Assembly: GCA_019117025.1 (NCBI GenBank)
Contig: DXAM01000059.1
Location: 1-37,724 of the forward strand
Direction of reading: 5' to 3'
From: Candidatus Microbacterium stercoravium
GTDB lineage: Bacteria > Actinomycetota > Actinomycetes > Actinomycetales > Microbacteriaceae
DNA length: 37,724 nt
How positions within the stretch are numbered: position 1 is the stretch's first letter; the number at the start of each line of letters is the position of its first letter. Positions 1 to 8,139 of this stretch are shown here, piece after piece. The notes beneath the pieces are model-generated. The model saw nothing but the letters and a program-made list of their open reading frames with translations. It searched no databases and was not told the origin of the DNA. The position numbers and the translations under genes were made by a program.

Positions 1-19
1 CCGATGCCCCGCACTTCAT
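1..19 (-). CDS. Start of a gene clipped by the left edge
   Basis: Only the first six codons (MKCGAS) are inside the window. The reason to call it is a textbook ribosome binding site on the minus strand, GGAGG seven bases before an ATG, placed 59 bases downstream of the alpha-galactosidase stop and on the same strand. It may be a further gene of that operon. Nothing can be said about its function. Confidence 0.35.
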
Positions 20-78
20 GGCTTTTCCTCCGACAGCCCCGCAGCACGCGCCGGCGAGGGTCCGACGGAACCGGGCCG

Positions 79-2250
79 CTACACCCGCTCGAGGTCGAAA
101 AGCATCGCCTGCTGCGGTGCGAGCGCCGGCAGAGGCACGCCCATGGTCGCCAGCACCGAGCCCGGCAGCGTGATGCCGCCGTCCTCCGCGCGGGCCACCC
201 ACTCCGGATCCGTGATGCCGATGCGCCGCGCGGGCCCCAGCTCCGTGCGCACCCGCACGCGATAGGTCGCGCTCGGGTCGACACCGGGGAACGGCACGAC
301 TCCGGGCTGCCCGGCCTCGGTCGTGGTGAAGCGCATCCAGGTGTACAGAGCCCGAGAGCCGTCGGCTGCGACCACGCCCGTCAGCGCGGCGTCGTCCGGC
401 AGGTCGGCGTTGACGACCTCCCCCGTGCGGACGATCCCGCGGATCTCGCGGTACAGCTGCGACCACGCCGAGATCGCCGCGATGTCGTGCTGCGGCAGGC
501 GCGTGATGTCGGCCTCGATGCCCGAGTGCGCGAACAGCGTCGTGGCGAGGCGCAGCGACAGGTCGGTGCGGCGCCCGGTCGTATGTGACAGCTCGTCGCC
601 GATGTGCGAGCCGATGAGCTCGGGCGGCACGATGAGCCGCGTCCAGCGCTCGATGCGGGCGCGCTCGACCGGGTCGTTGCAGTCTGATGCCCAGAGGCGC
701 GAAGTGCGGCCCAGGATGCCGAGGTCGACGCGGCCGCCGCCGGACGCGCAGGTCTCGATCTCGAGGTCCGGGAACCGGGAGCCGAGCTGATCGAGCAGCG
801 CGTACAGCGCACGCGTCTGCGCGTGCACCGCGGGCCGCTGCGGGTCGGTGCGGCGGGTGACGGGCTCGAGCAGCTCGCGGTTGTGATCCCACTTGATGAA
901 GTCGATCCGGTATCTCTCGACGAGCCCCGCGATCGCCTCGAGCAGATACGCGTACGCCGCCGGATTCGCGATGTCGAGCACATACTGGTGGCGCGCGGCA
1001 GGGCCGAGGCCGGCGCGCGGACCGAGGATCCAGTCGGGGTGCTCCCGCGCGAGGTCGGAGTCGAGGTTGACCATCTCGGGCTCGAACCAGAGGCCGAACT
1101 GCATGCCCTCGGCGCGCACGACATCGACGAACGGATCGAGCCCGTCGGGCCATACGCCCTCGTCGATCTGCCAGTCGCCGAGGCCCGCATCATCGGCGCG
1201 TCGCCCCCGGAACCAGCCGTCATCGAGCACGACGCGTTCGACGCCCACCGCCGCCCCGGCCCGCGCAAGCGCGGTCAGCCGGTCGAGATCGTGCGCGAAG
1301 TACACAGCCTCCCACGTGTTCAGCACGAGCGGCCGCGGGCGCTGCGGGTGCGCCGCGCGCGATCGCACGTGCCCGTGGAATCGGCGCGCCATGCCGTCGA
1401 GGCCCTCGTCCGACCAGACGAAGTAGGCGGTCGGCGCCTCGTACCGCTCCCCCTCGGCGAGCGACACCTCGCCGCGCCGCAGGGCCTCGCCCGCGCCGAG
1501 CACGGTCGCGAACCCGCCAGCTCCTTCGGGAAGGCTCTCGACGAGGTATTCGGCATCGCCGCTCCACCCGTAGTGGCACGCCCAGACCTCGCCGCGACGG
1601 AAACCGAGCTCGGGGGTGCCGAGCGCGGTGAGGAAGGGGTTGTCCTGACCGGGCTTGCCGCGGCGAGCGCGGCGCACATGGCTGCCGCCGCGCACCGCAC
1701 CGCGCTGCGGGGCGCGCTCCCGGCACCACTTGCCGGTGAAGTCGAGCAGTTCGCTGGCGCGCGCGGGCACGGGCAGCAGGGCGCGCAGGCGCTCGAGCGC
1801 GTACGGCTCGCTCCCGCCCGACAGGGATCCGTCGCGCGTCGCCGTGAGGTCGACCGTGAGCACGCCATGCGGATCCATGCGATACGCCGCATCGACGACG
1901 AGGCCCGCGAGACGGTCCTCGAGCCGCAGCAGGATCGCGGATCCGTCGATGCGGGCGCGTGTGAGCGCGGGGCGGTGCGCGACGTCCGCTCCCCCGACGG
2001 ATCCCTCCTGGCCCGGCGTGCCCGACCATCCGTCGTACTCGGCGGGGAGGATCCCGAACACGCGCGGCACATCGGGAGAGTCGTGCAGCACGGCCGGCGT
2101 CGACGCCGTGCGCAGCGCGCGGGCGGCGTCGGGATCGAGCGCGCCGAGGGCGGCGCCCCAGTGCAGCACGCGCGGCACGGATCCGGAGGCATCGATCACC
2201 AGGCTCACGCCCGCGGCCTCGACCTGAAGCACACTCTCGTCGTTCGTCAT
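79..2250 (-). CDS. GH36 alpha-galactosidase
   Basis: A 723-residue cytoplasmic glycosidase of family GH36, expected to release terminal alpha-1,6-linked galactose from melibiose, raffinose and similar sugars. The usual order is visible: an N-terminal beta-sandwich, then a TIM barrel carrying LVLNTWEAVYF, the VVLDDGWF strand, LWFEPEMVN and the FIKWDHNR motif whose Asp455 is the predicted nucleophile. Next come the CASGGGR loop and the W-A-S-D-C-N-D-P motif (Asp523/Asp526) that supplies the general acid. The open frame runs on far upstream through the regulator gene. I chose the ATG at 2250 because the GH36 homology begins there and GGAAG lies just upstream. No signal peptide is seen. The regulator gene ends 13 bases upstream, so the two form an operon. 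The exact substrate is not readable from sequence. Confidence 0.93.
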   Translation of the reverse strand: MTNDESVLQVEAAGVSLVIDASGSVPRVLHWGAALGALDPDAARALRTASTPAVLHDSPDVPRVFGILPAEYDGWSGTPGQEGSVGGADVAHRPALTRARIDGSAILLRLEDRLAGLVVDAAYRMDPHGVLTVDLTATRDGSLSGGSEPYALERLRALLPVPARASELLDFTGKWCRERAPQRGAVRGGSHVRRARRGKPGQDNPFLTALGTPELGFRRGEVWACHYGWSGDAEYLVESLPEGAGGFATVLGAGEALRRGEVSLAEGERYEAPTAYFVWSDEGLDGMARRFHGHVRSRAAHPQRPRPLVLNTWEAVYFAHDLDRLTALARAGAAVGVERVVLDDGWFRGRRADDAGLGDWQIDEGVWPDGLDPFVDVVRAEGMQFGLWFEPEMVNLDSDLAREHPDWILGPRAGLGPAARHQYVLDIANPAAYAYLLEAIAGLVERYRIDFIKWDHNRELLEPVTRRTDPQRPAVHAQTRALYALLDQLGSRFPDLEIETCASGGGRVDLGILGRTSRLWASDCNDPVERARIERWTRLIVPPELIGSHIGDELSHTTGRRTDLSLRLATTLFAHSGIEADITRLPQHDIAAISAWSQLYREIRGIVRTGEVVNADLPDDAALTGVVAADGSRALYTWMRFTTTEAGQPGVVPFPGVDPSATYRVRVRTELGPARRIGITDPEWVARAEDGGITLPGSVLATMGVPLPALAPQQAMLFDLERV

Positions 2251-2263
2251 TGATTCTTCCGTC

Positions 2264-3070
2264 TCAGGAGGTGGAGTGCGCCGTCGCACCCACCGGAACA
2301 TACATGACCACGTGCAGATCGACGGCGTCCGACGGTACGAGTCGGTGATGTTCGAATTCGACGAGGCCCGTCGTGCGGTGGCGGAACTGGCGGCGGCGCG
2401 ATTCGAACCGCGCCACGCCGAGCTCCGACCAGTGCTGCGGAAAGTCCCTGCTCGCCTCGCGCAGCCGATCGACGATCGCGCGGTGCGGCGGCCCCGCGAG
2501 CCGCACGCCGGCTTCGGCGCGGAACTCCGCGAGGAAGCGCCGCGAGTCCTGTTCCCAGTCGGGCAGCATGCGGCGCAGCTGCGGATCGGTGTACACGAGC
2601 CACAGCAGGTTGCGGTCCGACGCATCGAGCGAGGAGATGCGCGGATACAGCCATTCGTAGGCGGCATTCCAGCCGAGGATGGCCCAGTCGGTCGTGAGGA
2701 TGAAGGCGGGGAAGTCGAGCGCGTCCACGAGGTGCTGCAGATGGGCCGGGGCTTCATCGCGCGGCACGGGCGGCTCCGAATGCGACTGCGTCAGGCTCAG
2801 CACGTAGGCCGATTCATCGGGAGTGAGTCGCAGCACGCGCGCCACGGCCGACACGACCTGCTGCGAGACGTTGATGTCGCGCCCCTGCTCGAGCCACGTG
2901 TACCAGGATGCGCTCACGCCGGCCAGCGCCGCCACTTCCTCGCGGCTGAGGCCGACGTCGCCGCGGCGCGGGGAGGGCGGCAGTCCGAGGGATCCGCGGC
3001 TCGTCGCCTTGCGGCGAGCGCCGAGGAACTCGCCGAGCTCCCGTCGGCGCGGGGTGCGCGGCTGGATCAT
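2264..3070 (-). CDS. XRE-family regulator with MmyB-like sensor domain
   Basis: A 268-residue transcription factor. Residues about 10-85 form a helix-turn-helix of the XRE type ([23 protein letters not shown]). Residues about 105-255 match the MmyB-like ligand-binding domain, with the typical [10 protein letters not shown] and [11 protein letters not shown] stretches. This family is common in actinobacteria and often controls the adjacent enzyme gene. Here the alpha-galactosidase follows 13 bases downstream, so a sugar-responsive switch is a reasonable inference. The ATG at 3070 has no ribosome binding site. It sits six bases after a -10-like TAGTAT, with a perfect 12-bp palindrome just upstream, so the message may be leaderless and self-regulated. 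The ligand is unknown. Confidence 0.9.
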   Translation of the reverse strand: MIQPRTPRRRELGEFLGARRKATSRGSLGLPPSPRRGDVGLSREEVAALAGVSASWYTWLEQGRDINVSQQVVSAVARVLRLTPDESAYVLSLTQSHSEPPVPRDEAPAHLQHLVDALDFPAFILTTDWAILGWNAAYEWLYPRISSLDASDRNLLWLVYTDPQLRRMLPDWEQDSRRFLAEFRAEAGVRLAGPPHRAIVDRLREASRDFPQHWSELGVARFESRRRQFRHRTTGLVEFEHHRLVPSDAVDLHVVMYVPVGATAHSTS

Positions 3071-3076
3071 GCGACG

Positions 3077-3099
3077 ATACTACTCGCAGTACTAGTACT
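3077..3099 (-). promoter_or_regulatory. Leaderless promoter and 12-bp operator palindrome of the XRE gene
   Basis: On the minus strand TAGTAT (3077-3082) ends six bases before the ATG of the regulator. Five bases upstream of it lies the perfect palindrome AGTACTAGTACT (3088-3099), which falls in the -10/-35 spacer. That is where a repressor would block RNA polymerase. It is an A/T-containing island in GC-rich surroundings. ilvD diverges 55 bases away and could also be affected. The operator role is inferred. Confidence 0.55.
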
Positions 3100-3153
3100 C
3101 CCCCCATCCGCTGCCGGGCGTTTCCGGGCGCTCGGGCGCGGGAGAATGACAGC

Positions 3154-5007
3154 ATGCCCAGTTATCGCTCTCGCACAGTCACCCACGGTCGCAATATGGC
3201 AGGTGCGCGCGCCCTGATGCGCGCATCGGGCGTCGACGGTGCGTCCATCGGCCGCAAGCCGATCATCGCCGTTGCGAACTCGTTCACCGAGTTCGTTCCG
3301 GGCCACACGCACCTCGCCCCCGTGGGCCGCATCGTGTCCGAGGCGATCACCGAGGCCGGCGGCATCGCGCGCGAGTTCAACACGATCGCCGTCGACGACG
3401 GCATCGCGATGGGTCACGACGGCATGCTCTACTCGCTCCCCTCGCGCGACATCATCGCCGACTCGGTGGAGTACATGGTGAACGCGCACTGCGCCGACGC
3501 GCTCGTGTGCATTTCGAACTGCGACAAGATCACGCCGGGCATGCTGCTCGCCGCCCTGCGCCTCAACATCCCGACCGTCTTCGTCTCGGGCGGGCCGATG
3601 GAGTCGGGCCGCGCGACGCTCGTCGACGGATCCGTGCGCACCCTCGACCTCGTCGACGCGATCAGCGAGGCCGTGAACGAGAACGTCTCCGACGCCGACA
3701 TCCAGCGCATCGAGGAGTCGGCCTGCCCGACATGCGGCTCATGCTCGGGAATGTTCACCGCGAACTCGATGAACTGCCTCGCCGAGGCGATCGGTCTGGC
3801 GTTGCCCGGCAACGGATCCGTGCTGGCCACGCACACCGCCCGCCGTGCGCTGTACGAGAACGCGGGATCCCTCATCGTCGACATCACGCGTCGCCACTAC
3901 GAGGAGGACGACGAGTCGCTCCTGCCGCTGAGCATCGCGACGCCGAAGGCGTTCGAGAACGCGATGGCGCTCGACATCGCCATGGGCGGATCCACGAACA
4001 CGATCCTGCACCTGCTCGCGGCCGCGCACGAGGCGGGCATCAACTTCGGCCTCGAGGAGATCGATGAGATCTCGCGGCGCGTGCCGTGCCTGGCGAAGGT
4101 CGCGCCGAACGTCGCGAACGGACGCACCTATTACATGGAGGACGTGCACCGCGCCGGCGGGATCCCCGCCCTCCTCGGCGAGCTGCGCCGCGCCGGTCTG
4201 CTGAACGACGATGTGCACACGGTGCACGCGAAGACGCTCGGCGAATGGCTGGACGAGTGGGACATCCGCGGAGGCAAGGCCTCGGCGGAGGCCTGGGAGC
4301 TCTGGTACGCAGCGCCCGGCGGCAAGCGCTCGTCGACCGCCTTCTCGCAGTCGGAGCGCTGGGCGGAGCTCGACACCGATGCGGCCGGCGGCTGCATCCA
4401 CGACATCGAGCACGCGTACTCGACCGACGGCGGGCTCGGCGTGCTGCGCGGCAACATCGCCGTCGACGGCGCGGTCGTGAAGACCGCCGGCGTCGACGAG
4501 TCGATCTGGACGTTCTCGGGCCCCGCCGTCGTCTGCGAGTCGCAGGACGAGGCGGTGCAGCGGATCCTCAACAAGGAGGTCGCCGAGGGAGACGTCGTCG
4601 TGATCCGCTACGAGGGCCCGAAGGGCGGCCCCGGCATGCAGGAGATGCTCTACCCGACGTCGTTCCTCAAGGGACGCGGCCTCGGCAAGGCCTGCGCCCT
4701 CATCACCGACGGACGCTTCTCCGGCGGCACCTCGGGCCTGTCGATCGGCCACGTCTCGCCCGAGGCGGCCGCGGGAGGCGTGATCGCGCTCGTCGAGGAG
4801 GGCGACATCATCTCGATCGACATCCCGACCCGCGCACTCACCCTCGACGTGCCGCAGGATGAGCTCGACCGCCGCCGCGCCGAGCTCGAGGCGAACGGCG
4901 GCTACCGCCCGAAGGCCGAGCGCCCGCGCAAGGTCACGGCGGCGCTGCGCGCCTACGCCGCCTTCGCCCAGTCGGCCGACAAGGGCGCCGTGCGCCTGGT
5001 TCCGTGA
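3154..5007 (+). CDS. ilvD: Dihydroxy-acid dehydratase IlvD
   Basis: 617 residues, colinear with the E. coli enzyme. It dehydrates 2,3-dihydroxy-isovalerate and 2,3-dihydroxy-3-methylvalerate, the penultimate common step of valine and isoleucine synthesis. Visible signatures are the N-terminal [35 protein letters not shown] with Cys123, and the [15 protein letters not shown] cluster with Cys191, Cys194 and Cys197. These cysteines indicate the iron-sulphur cluster. The C-terminal part carries [16 protein letters not shown] and [16 protein letters not shown]. The ATG at 3154 gives the family-standard N-terminus (MPSYRS). GGGAGAA lies just upstream, and GAGAAT ends six bases before the ATG. It stands alone: no ilvB, ilvC or ilvE is next to it. 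Confidence 0.97.
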   Translation: MPSYRSRTVTHGRNMAGARALMRASGVDGASIGRKPIIAVANSFTEFVPGHTHLAPVGRIVSEAITEAGGIAREFNTIAVDDGIAMGHDGMLYSLPSRDIIADSVEYMVNAHCADALVCISNCDKITPGMLLAALRLNIPTVFVSGGPMESGRATLVDGSVRTLDLVDAISEAVNENVSDADIQRIEESACPTCGSCSGMFTANSMNCLAEAIGLALPGNGSVLATHTARRALYENAGSLIVDITRRHYEEDDESLLPLSIATPKAFENAMALDIAMGGSTNTILHLLAAAHEAGINFGLEEIDEISRRVPCLAKVAPNVANGRTYYMEDVHRAGGIPALLGELRRAGLLNDDVHTVHAKTLGEWLDEWDIRGGKASAEAWELWYAAPGGKRSSTAFSQSERWAELDTDAAGGCIHDIEHAYSTDGGLGVLRGNIAVDGAVVKTAGVDESIWTFSGPAVVCESQDEAVQRILNKEVAEGDVVVIRYEGPKGGPGMQEMLYPTSFLKGRGLGKACALITDGRFSGGTSGLSIGHVSPEAAAGGVIALVEEGDIISIDIPTRALTLDVPQDELDRRRAELEANGGYRPKAERPRKVTAALRAYAAFAQSADKGAVRLVP

Positions 5008-5017
5008 CCCGGCCGGG

Positions 5018-5422
5018 GTGACGCGAACGGACCTTCTCCTGCGGGAGAGGGTCCGTTTGCGTCATCGGAATGATTGCGCGGGCTTCCGGTGACGCAAACA
5101 GATGTTCCCCGCTGACGAGGGATCCATTTGCGTCACCCGACCGGATCCGCGCACGGTTCCCGTGACGCAAACGCACGCTCACCAGCGCAGAAGGATCCGA
5201 TTGCGTCACCGCAGCGGACCGCACGCTTGCGGTGACGCACACGAACGCCCCTCCTGCGATCGGATCCGCTCACGGGAGCGCGCGGAACGCGGCTGGCTTA
5301 CGTGACGCACGCGCACGTTCGCCGTCAAAGAAGGAACCGTCTGCGTCACCCGAACGAACCCGCGACCGACTCCCGTGACGCAAACAGACGCTCACCGCCG
5401 CAAAAGGATCCGATCGCGTCAC
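5018..5422. repeat. Array of six palindromic ~48-bp repeat units
   Basis: Six units occupy 5018-5065, 5089-5136, 5162-5209, 5232-5273, 5302-5349 and 5375-5422. Each begins with GTGACGCRMRC and ends with the complement, about TTGCGTCAC, so each can fold into a hairpin. The most complete is unit 1, whose 16-bp arms match at 14 positions around a second inner hairpin. Unit 4 is 42 bp because its right arm has lost bases. The spacers are 22-28 bp, giving a 70-73 bp period. Several spacers are themselves inverted repeats (CGGAA...TTCCG, CGCA...TGCG). The array fills the whole 430-bp gap between the convergent ilvD and the 5438-6691 gene. No cas gene is near. It resembles clustered extragenic palindromes (REP/BIME type) more than CRISPR. 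The function is unknown. Confidence 0.85.
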
Positions 5423-5437
5423 CGGAACGCGGGGCGC

Positions 5438-6691
5438 TCAGTCGATCGGGCATTTGGCCGCCGAGGCGACCGCGTCGTGGGCCTGGTCGGCCGTCCACGG
5501 CAGGGTCGTCTCGGGCGCATCGTCGCCCGGCGCCTCCATCGCGATCGCCGACAGCTCCCGCGCCAGCGCGCCCGCGAGAGTGCCGCCGCCCGCCGAGTTG
5601 TTCAGCACGACGACGACCGTGAGGCCCGTGTCGATGTCGCTGTACGCGGCGACGCCGTAGCCGAGGATGTCGCCCTCCTGCCCGAGCATCGACCCGTTCA
5701 GCCGGTTGCCGCCGCCAGCGCGCACCCACTGCTCGCCGTCGGAGCTGACCGGGAACATTTCGCTCCACCGCGGTGCGAGGTCTTCGCTCGTGCCGGCGCT
5801 GCGGGCCTGGCGCGAGACGTAGTCGCGCAGGTCGGTGACCGACGAGACCACACCGCTGTCGGCGTAGCCGTACGAGGCCGACAGCTCGGAGACGTCACTG
5901 GGCGGCTCGGAACAGCTGTTCGACTGCACCTTCGACGACGAGTAGAACCCCGGCAGCGGGTTGTTGCCCGCGGTCGACGGCGCGTCTGACGGCAGGTAGG
6001 TGTGCTCGAGGTTCTGCGGATCGAAGATGTGCTGGTTGTACAGCTCGCCGAGCGACGTGTGCGAGGCGTTCTGCAGCGCGAGCCCGAGCAGGAAGAAGGA
6101 CGTGTCGGAATCGGACCAGCTGTCGGTCGAGCCGCGCCCGGCACCGAGACCGGAGGCCGCGTACTCGCGGGGATCCCACTGGCGGTCCGGGTTGCCGATC
6201 ACGAAGTTCCAGTTGGCATCGCGCGACGAGCGCAGCCCGGATACGCCGTTGCAGAGGTCGACGAGCGTCACGTCGGTCAGCTGCGGCACGCTCTGCAGGT
6301 AGGCCGTGACCGGATCGTCGAGATTGACCGCCCCGCCGTCCATCGCGTACAGCAGGTCGCACGTCATCGACCGCGTGACGGTCGCGGCGCGGAAGGTCAT
6401 GTCGGTCGACGGCGCGGTGCCGGATCCCGGTTCGGTCTCGCCGACGCCGGCCTCCCACTCGCCGATCCACGGCGCCCATACACCCACGATCGCGCCCGGT
6501 CCGCCGCCCGCCGTGATCGCGCGTTCGGTCGCCGACTGCATCTGTTCGACGACGTCGTCGGGCATCGGATTCGAGATCTTGTCGGGCGAGGGAACGCTGT
6601 CGCCTCCCGTGCATCCCGCGAGCAGCAGCGCACCGACGGCGAACGAGCTGAGTGCGCCGAGAATACGGCCGCGGCGGTGCGTTGAACGCAT
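5438..6691 (-). CDS. Beta-lactamase-fold lipoprotein, catalytic motifs substituted
   Basis: 417 residues with a lipoprotein signal: basic start, hydrophobic stretch and lipobox LLAGC with Cys27. It should be anchored outside the cytoplasmic membrane. The rest follows the serine beta-lactamase/D-Ala-D-Ala carboxypeptidase fold (PF00144 type). The landmarks FRAATVTRSMT, LDDPVTAYL, LCNGVSGL, DSDTSFFLLG and GQEGDILGYG correspond to FRIGSVTKSFT, LDDPV, LLTHTSGL, YSNTNYVLLG and GHGGGTPGF of active members. The Ser-x-x-Lys pair is therefore Thr104/Arg107, Tyr-x-Asn is Asp194/Asp196, and the His of HxG is Gln. This points to a pseudoenzyme, perhaps a binding or structural cell-wall protein. Four further cysteines could form disulphides. 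The open frame extends upstream. The ATG at 6691 is chosen for its AGGGAG site five bases before it and for the signal peptide. Confidence 0.88.
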   Translation of the reverse strand: MRSTHRRGRILGALSSFAVGALLLAGCTGGDSVPSPDKISNPMPDDVVEQMQSATERAITAGGGPGAIVGVWAPWIGEWEAGVGETEPGSGTAPSTDMTFRAATVTRSMTCDLLYAMDGGAVNLDDPVTAYLQSVPQLTDVTLVDLCNGVSGLRSSRDANWNFVIGNPDRQWDPREYAASGLGAGRGSTDSWSDSDTSFFLLGLALQNASHTSLGELYNQHIFDPQNLEHTYLPSDAPSTAGNNPLPGFYSSSKVQSNSCSEPPSDVSELSASYGYADSGVVSSVTDLRDYVSRQARSAGTSEDLAPRWSEMFPVSSDGEQWVRAGGGNRLNGSMLGQEGDILGYGVAAYSDIDTGLTVVVVLNNSAGGGTLAGALARELSAIAMEAPGDDAPETTLPWTADQAHDAVASAAKCPID

Positions 6692-6719
6692 AGAACTCCC
6701 TGATCGACGAATCGTCTCG

Positions 6720-6725
6720 AGTCTA
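6720..6725 (-). promoter_or_regulatory. -10 element of the pseudo-hydrolase lipoprotein gene
   Basis: TAGACT on the minus strand, lying in the 50-bp gap after the Pif1-like helicase stop. It would give a leader of about 20 bases carrying the AGGGAG ribosome binding site. No clear -35 is seen. It suggests the lipoprotein gene is transcribed separately from the helicase gene. Confidence 0.35.
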
Positions 6726-6741
6726 CGGGCGATGCCTGACA

Positions 6742-8115
6742 TCACGCGGAGACGGCGCGCATCTCCGCGCCCTGCTTCTCCCACGCATTCTTCATGAAGC
6801 GCCTGACGTTCTCGTCCACGCGGATGTCCCGCGGACGCAGCGGCCGCGACAGGTACAGCCCCTCGAGCGAAGTCAGCCGCGACAGCGCCACATACGTCTG
6901 CCCCGGGGCGAACGCACCGGATCCGAGGTCGACGATCGCACGGTCGTACGTCTTGCCCTGCGACTTGTGGATCGTCACCGCCCACGCCAGTCGCAGCGGG
7001 AACTGGGTGAACTCCGCGGCGACATCGCGCGAGAGCTTCTTCTGGAAGGGATCGTACGCGTAGCGGTACTTCTCCCACACGACCGGCTCGACGTCGAACT
7101 CCTCGCCGTCGACGTCGACGCGCACGCTGTCGGGCTGGATCTTCGTGACGGTGCCGATCGTGCCGTTGACCCAGCGCGGCGGCTCCCCGCCGGATCCGGA
7201 GTCGTTGCGCAGGAACATCACCTGCGCGCCGATCTTCAGCCGGAGGTGCTCATCGGCGGGGTATGCGTCGCCACGGCCGAAGTCGCCCGACACGTCGGCG
7301 ACCGCCGTCTGCTCGCGGCCCGGGAGCGCGTCGAGGTGCTTCGCGTTGATCTGATTGACGCGATCGTTGCGCGTCGCCAGCGTGATGATCGGATCCTCGG
7401 CGTCGACGGGCGGCGTCCGCGCACCCGCGTCGTTCAGCTTCTGCGCGATGTCGGCGGTCACGCGCCCGTACCGCACGGCGTTCAGCATCGTCTTGAACGC
7501 GTCGTCGTCCTGCCGGTGGATCTGCGTCAGCTCGCGGATGTTGAGCTCGGCACCGTGGCGACCCATCTCGAGCAGTCCGTCGCCGGCCTGCTCACCCGCC
7601 CACACCTTCGCGTCGAAGAACCAGAACGACCGGTAGTGATCGTCGATGTAGCGCGCCTCGTCGCCGCGGGGCGGCACGGGCGCGAGCTGATACGGATCCC
7701 CGAACATCACGATCTGCACGCCGCCGAACGGCTCGCGCCGGCGAGCGCGCGCCTGTCGGAGCGAGCGGTCGATGCCGTCCATGACGTCGGCGTTGACCAT
7801 CGAGATCTCGTCGATGACGAGCGTGTCGATCGCGTTCAGGATCTTGCGCGTCGGCTCGTTCTGCTCGATGTCGCTGTCGGCGATGAGCCCGATCGGCAGC
7901 CGGAACAGCGAGTGGATCGTCTGACCCTCCACGTTCAGCGCCGCAACGCCCGTCGGCGCGCACACGGCCACCTGCTTGCGGGTGTTCCAGGTGAGGTGCC
8001 GCAGCAGGGTCGATTTGCCCGTACCGGCGCGGCCGGTCACGAACACGTGCTCCTGCGTGTCCTCGATCAGCCGGAACAGACTCTCCTGTTCAGCGGATAG
8101 AGCGGGCGCCGGCAT
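6742..8115 (-). CDS. Pif1-like/RecD-like superfamily 1 DNA helicase
   Basis: 457 residues. The N-terminus carries Walker A GRAGTGKST (Lys34) and the CAPTGVAALNVEGQTIHSLF segment typical of Pif1 proteins. Walker B follows as VIDEISMVN (Asp102-Glu103), then FGDPYQLAPV (motif III). The C-terminal RecA-like half ends with AWAVTIHKSQGKTYDRAIVDLG and the YVALSRLTSLEGLYL arginine-finger motif. These support 5'-3' unwinding of DNA. Bacterial Pif1 homologues act on forks, R-loops or G-quadruplexes, but the in vivo role here is not known. The protein is compact, with no extra C-terminal domain. The ATG at 8115 has no ribosome binding site and lies six bases after TAGACT, so the transcript is probably leaderless. 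Confidence 0.9.
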   Translation of the reverse strand: MPAPALSAEQESLFRLIEDTQEHVFVTGRAGTGKSTLLRHLTWNTRKQVAVCAPTGVAALNVEGQTIHSLFRLPIGLIADSDIEQNEPTRKILNAIDTLVIDEISMVNADVMDGIDRSLRQARARRREPFGGVQIVMFGDPYQLAPVPPRGDEARYIDDHYRSFWFFDAKVWAGEQAGDGLLEMGRHGAELNIRELTQIHRQDDDAFKTMLNAVRYGRVTADIAQKLNDAGARTPPVDAEDPIITLATRNDRVNQINAKHLDALPGREQTAVADVSGDFGRGDAYPADEHLRLKIGAQVMFLRNDSGSGGEPPRWVNGTIGTVTKIQPDSVRVDVDGEEFDVEPVVWEKYRYAYDPFQKKLSRDVAAEFTQFPLRLAWAVTIHKSQGKTYDRAIVDLGSGAFAPGQTYVALSRLTSLEGLYLSRPLRPRDIRVDENVRRFMKNAWEKQGAEMRAVSA

Positions 8116-8121
8116 CAGGCC

Positions 8122-8127
8122 AGTCTA
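8122..8127 (-). promoter_or_regulatory. Leaderless -10 element of the Pif1-like gene
   Basis: TAGACT on the minus strand, exactly six bases before the ATG at 8115, with no Shine-Dalgarno sequence between. It lies in the 24-bp gap behind the M15 peptidase stop, so the helicase gene probably has its own promoter. Confidence 0.5.
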
Positions 8128-8139
8128 GTTCGTGCGCAC

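Noticed and set aside
79..2757. 892-codon version of the alpha-galactosidase
   Set aside because: The extra N-terminus overlaps the XRE regulator out of frame. The GH36 protein begins at the ATG at 2250.
4934..5305. Open frames running through the palindromic array on both strands
   Set aside because: The repeat period is not a multiple of three, the products have no ribosome binding site or family resemblance, and the frames exist only because of the composition of the repeats.
5018..5422. CRISPR array
   Set aside because: The repeats diverge from each other, are palindromic over the full 48 bp, and have short spacers of uneven length that are partly palindromic. There is no cas gene or leader.
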